Below, piece by piece: positions 6,050 through 6,098 of a stretch of DNA of 6,098 nucleotides. The DNA comes from Pseudomonadota bacterium. Its GTDB lineage: Bacteria > Pseudomonadota > Alphaproteobacteria > Rhizobiales > Rhizobiaceae. The notes under the pieces are model-generated. The model made no database searches and was not told the DNA's origin. It saw nothing but the letters and a program-made list of their open reading frames with translations. The stretch is from contig JAEXXS010000289.1 of assembly GCA_023451915.1 (NCBI GenBank), positions 1 to 6,098 of the forward strand, given 5' to 3'. The position numbers and the translations under genes were made by a program. Each line of letters begins with the position of its first letter. Within the stretch, counting starts at the first letter, position 1.

Positions 6050-6098
6050 GGGAATAGGGGAATAGGGGAATAGGGGAATAGGGGAATAGGGGAATAGG
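6030..6098. repeat. Perfect 8-bp tandem repeat (TAGGGGAA)n, running off the window end
   Basis: From 6031 to 6098 the sequence is TAGGGGAA repeated 8.5 times without a mismatch, with one more matching base at 6030. The array overlaps the last codons and stop of the PuuD-like gene and does not end inside the window. Written as AGGGGAAT it differs at two of eight bases from AGGGCAGT, the octamer used in Brucella strain typing (recalled). It probably changes copy number by slippage. Confidence 0.97.

Overview
The window looks like chromosomal DNA of an alphaproteobacterium of the order Hyphomicrobiales, most probably Brucellaceae (Ochrobactrum/Brucella). This rests on a fragment of the alphaproteobacterial aa3 oxidase subunit IV family, on intergenic palindromes of the kind scattered through Rhizobiales genomes, and on an octanucleotide tandem repeat resembling the one known in Brucella. 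The genus is inferred from memory of these families; no search was run.

Layout: four genes lie on the minus strand and one on the plus strand. (1) At 1-91 is the first 30 codons of a small aa3-type cytochrome c oxidase subunit IV gene, cut by the window edge, with a possible promoter at 122-161. (2) At 296-1042 is a FeeM-like N-acyl amino acid synthase related to acyl-homoserine-lactone synthases. Its upstream region (1064-1130) is dense with symmetric sequence: a candidate sigma70 promoter, a perfect 16-bp palindrome over the -10, a spaced dyad over the -35, and a tandem 9-bp repeat in the leader. (3) At 1393-3690 is a six-helix membrane protein with PAS, GGDEF and EAL domains, acting in cyclic-di-GMP turnover; catalytic residues of both domains are present but the GGDEF inhibitory site is missing. 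(4) A gene-free, AT-richer stretch (3691-4061) precedes a short-chain dehydrogenase/reductase (4062-4811). (5) A divergent intergenic region (4812-5290) carries several hairpin-forming repeat modules and leads into a PuuD-like gamma-glutamyl-GABA hydrolase / class I glutamine amidotransferase (5291-6049, plus strand).

The window ends inside a perfect 8-bp tandem repeat (6030-6098, more than 8.5 copies) that supplies the stop codon of the PuuD-like gene.

The genes do not form one clear operon: gaps of about 200, 350, 370 and 480 bp separate them and most have their own candidate control region. The acyltransferase and the cyclic-di-GMP enzyme are both signalling-type genes in tandem, but a functional link is only a hypothesis. 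The five genes are of known families. The least explained parts are the acyltransferase control region, the palindromic mosaic at 4999-5216 and the terminal octamer array.
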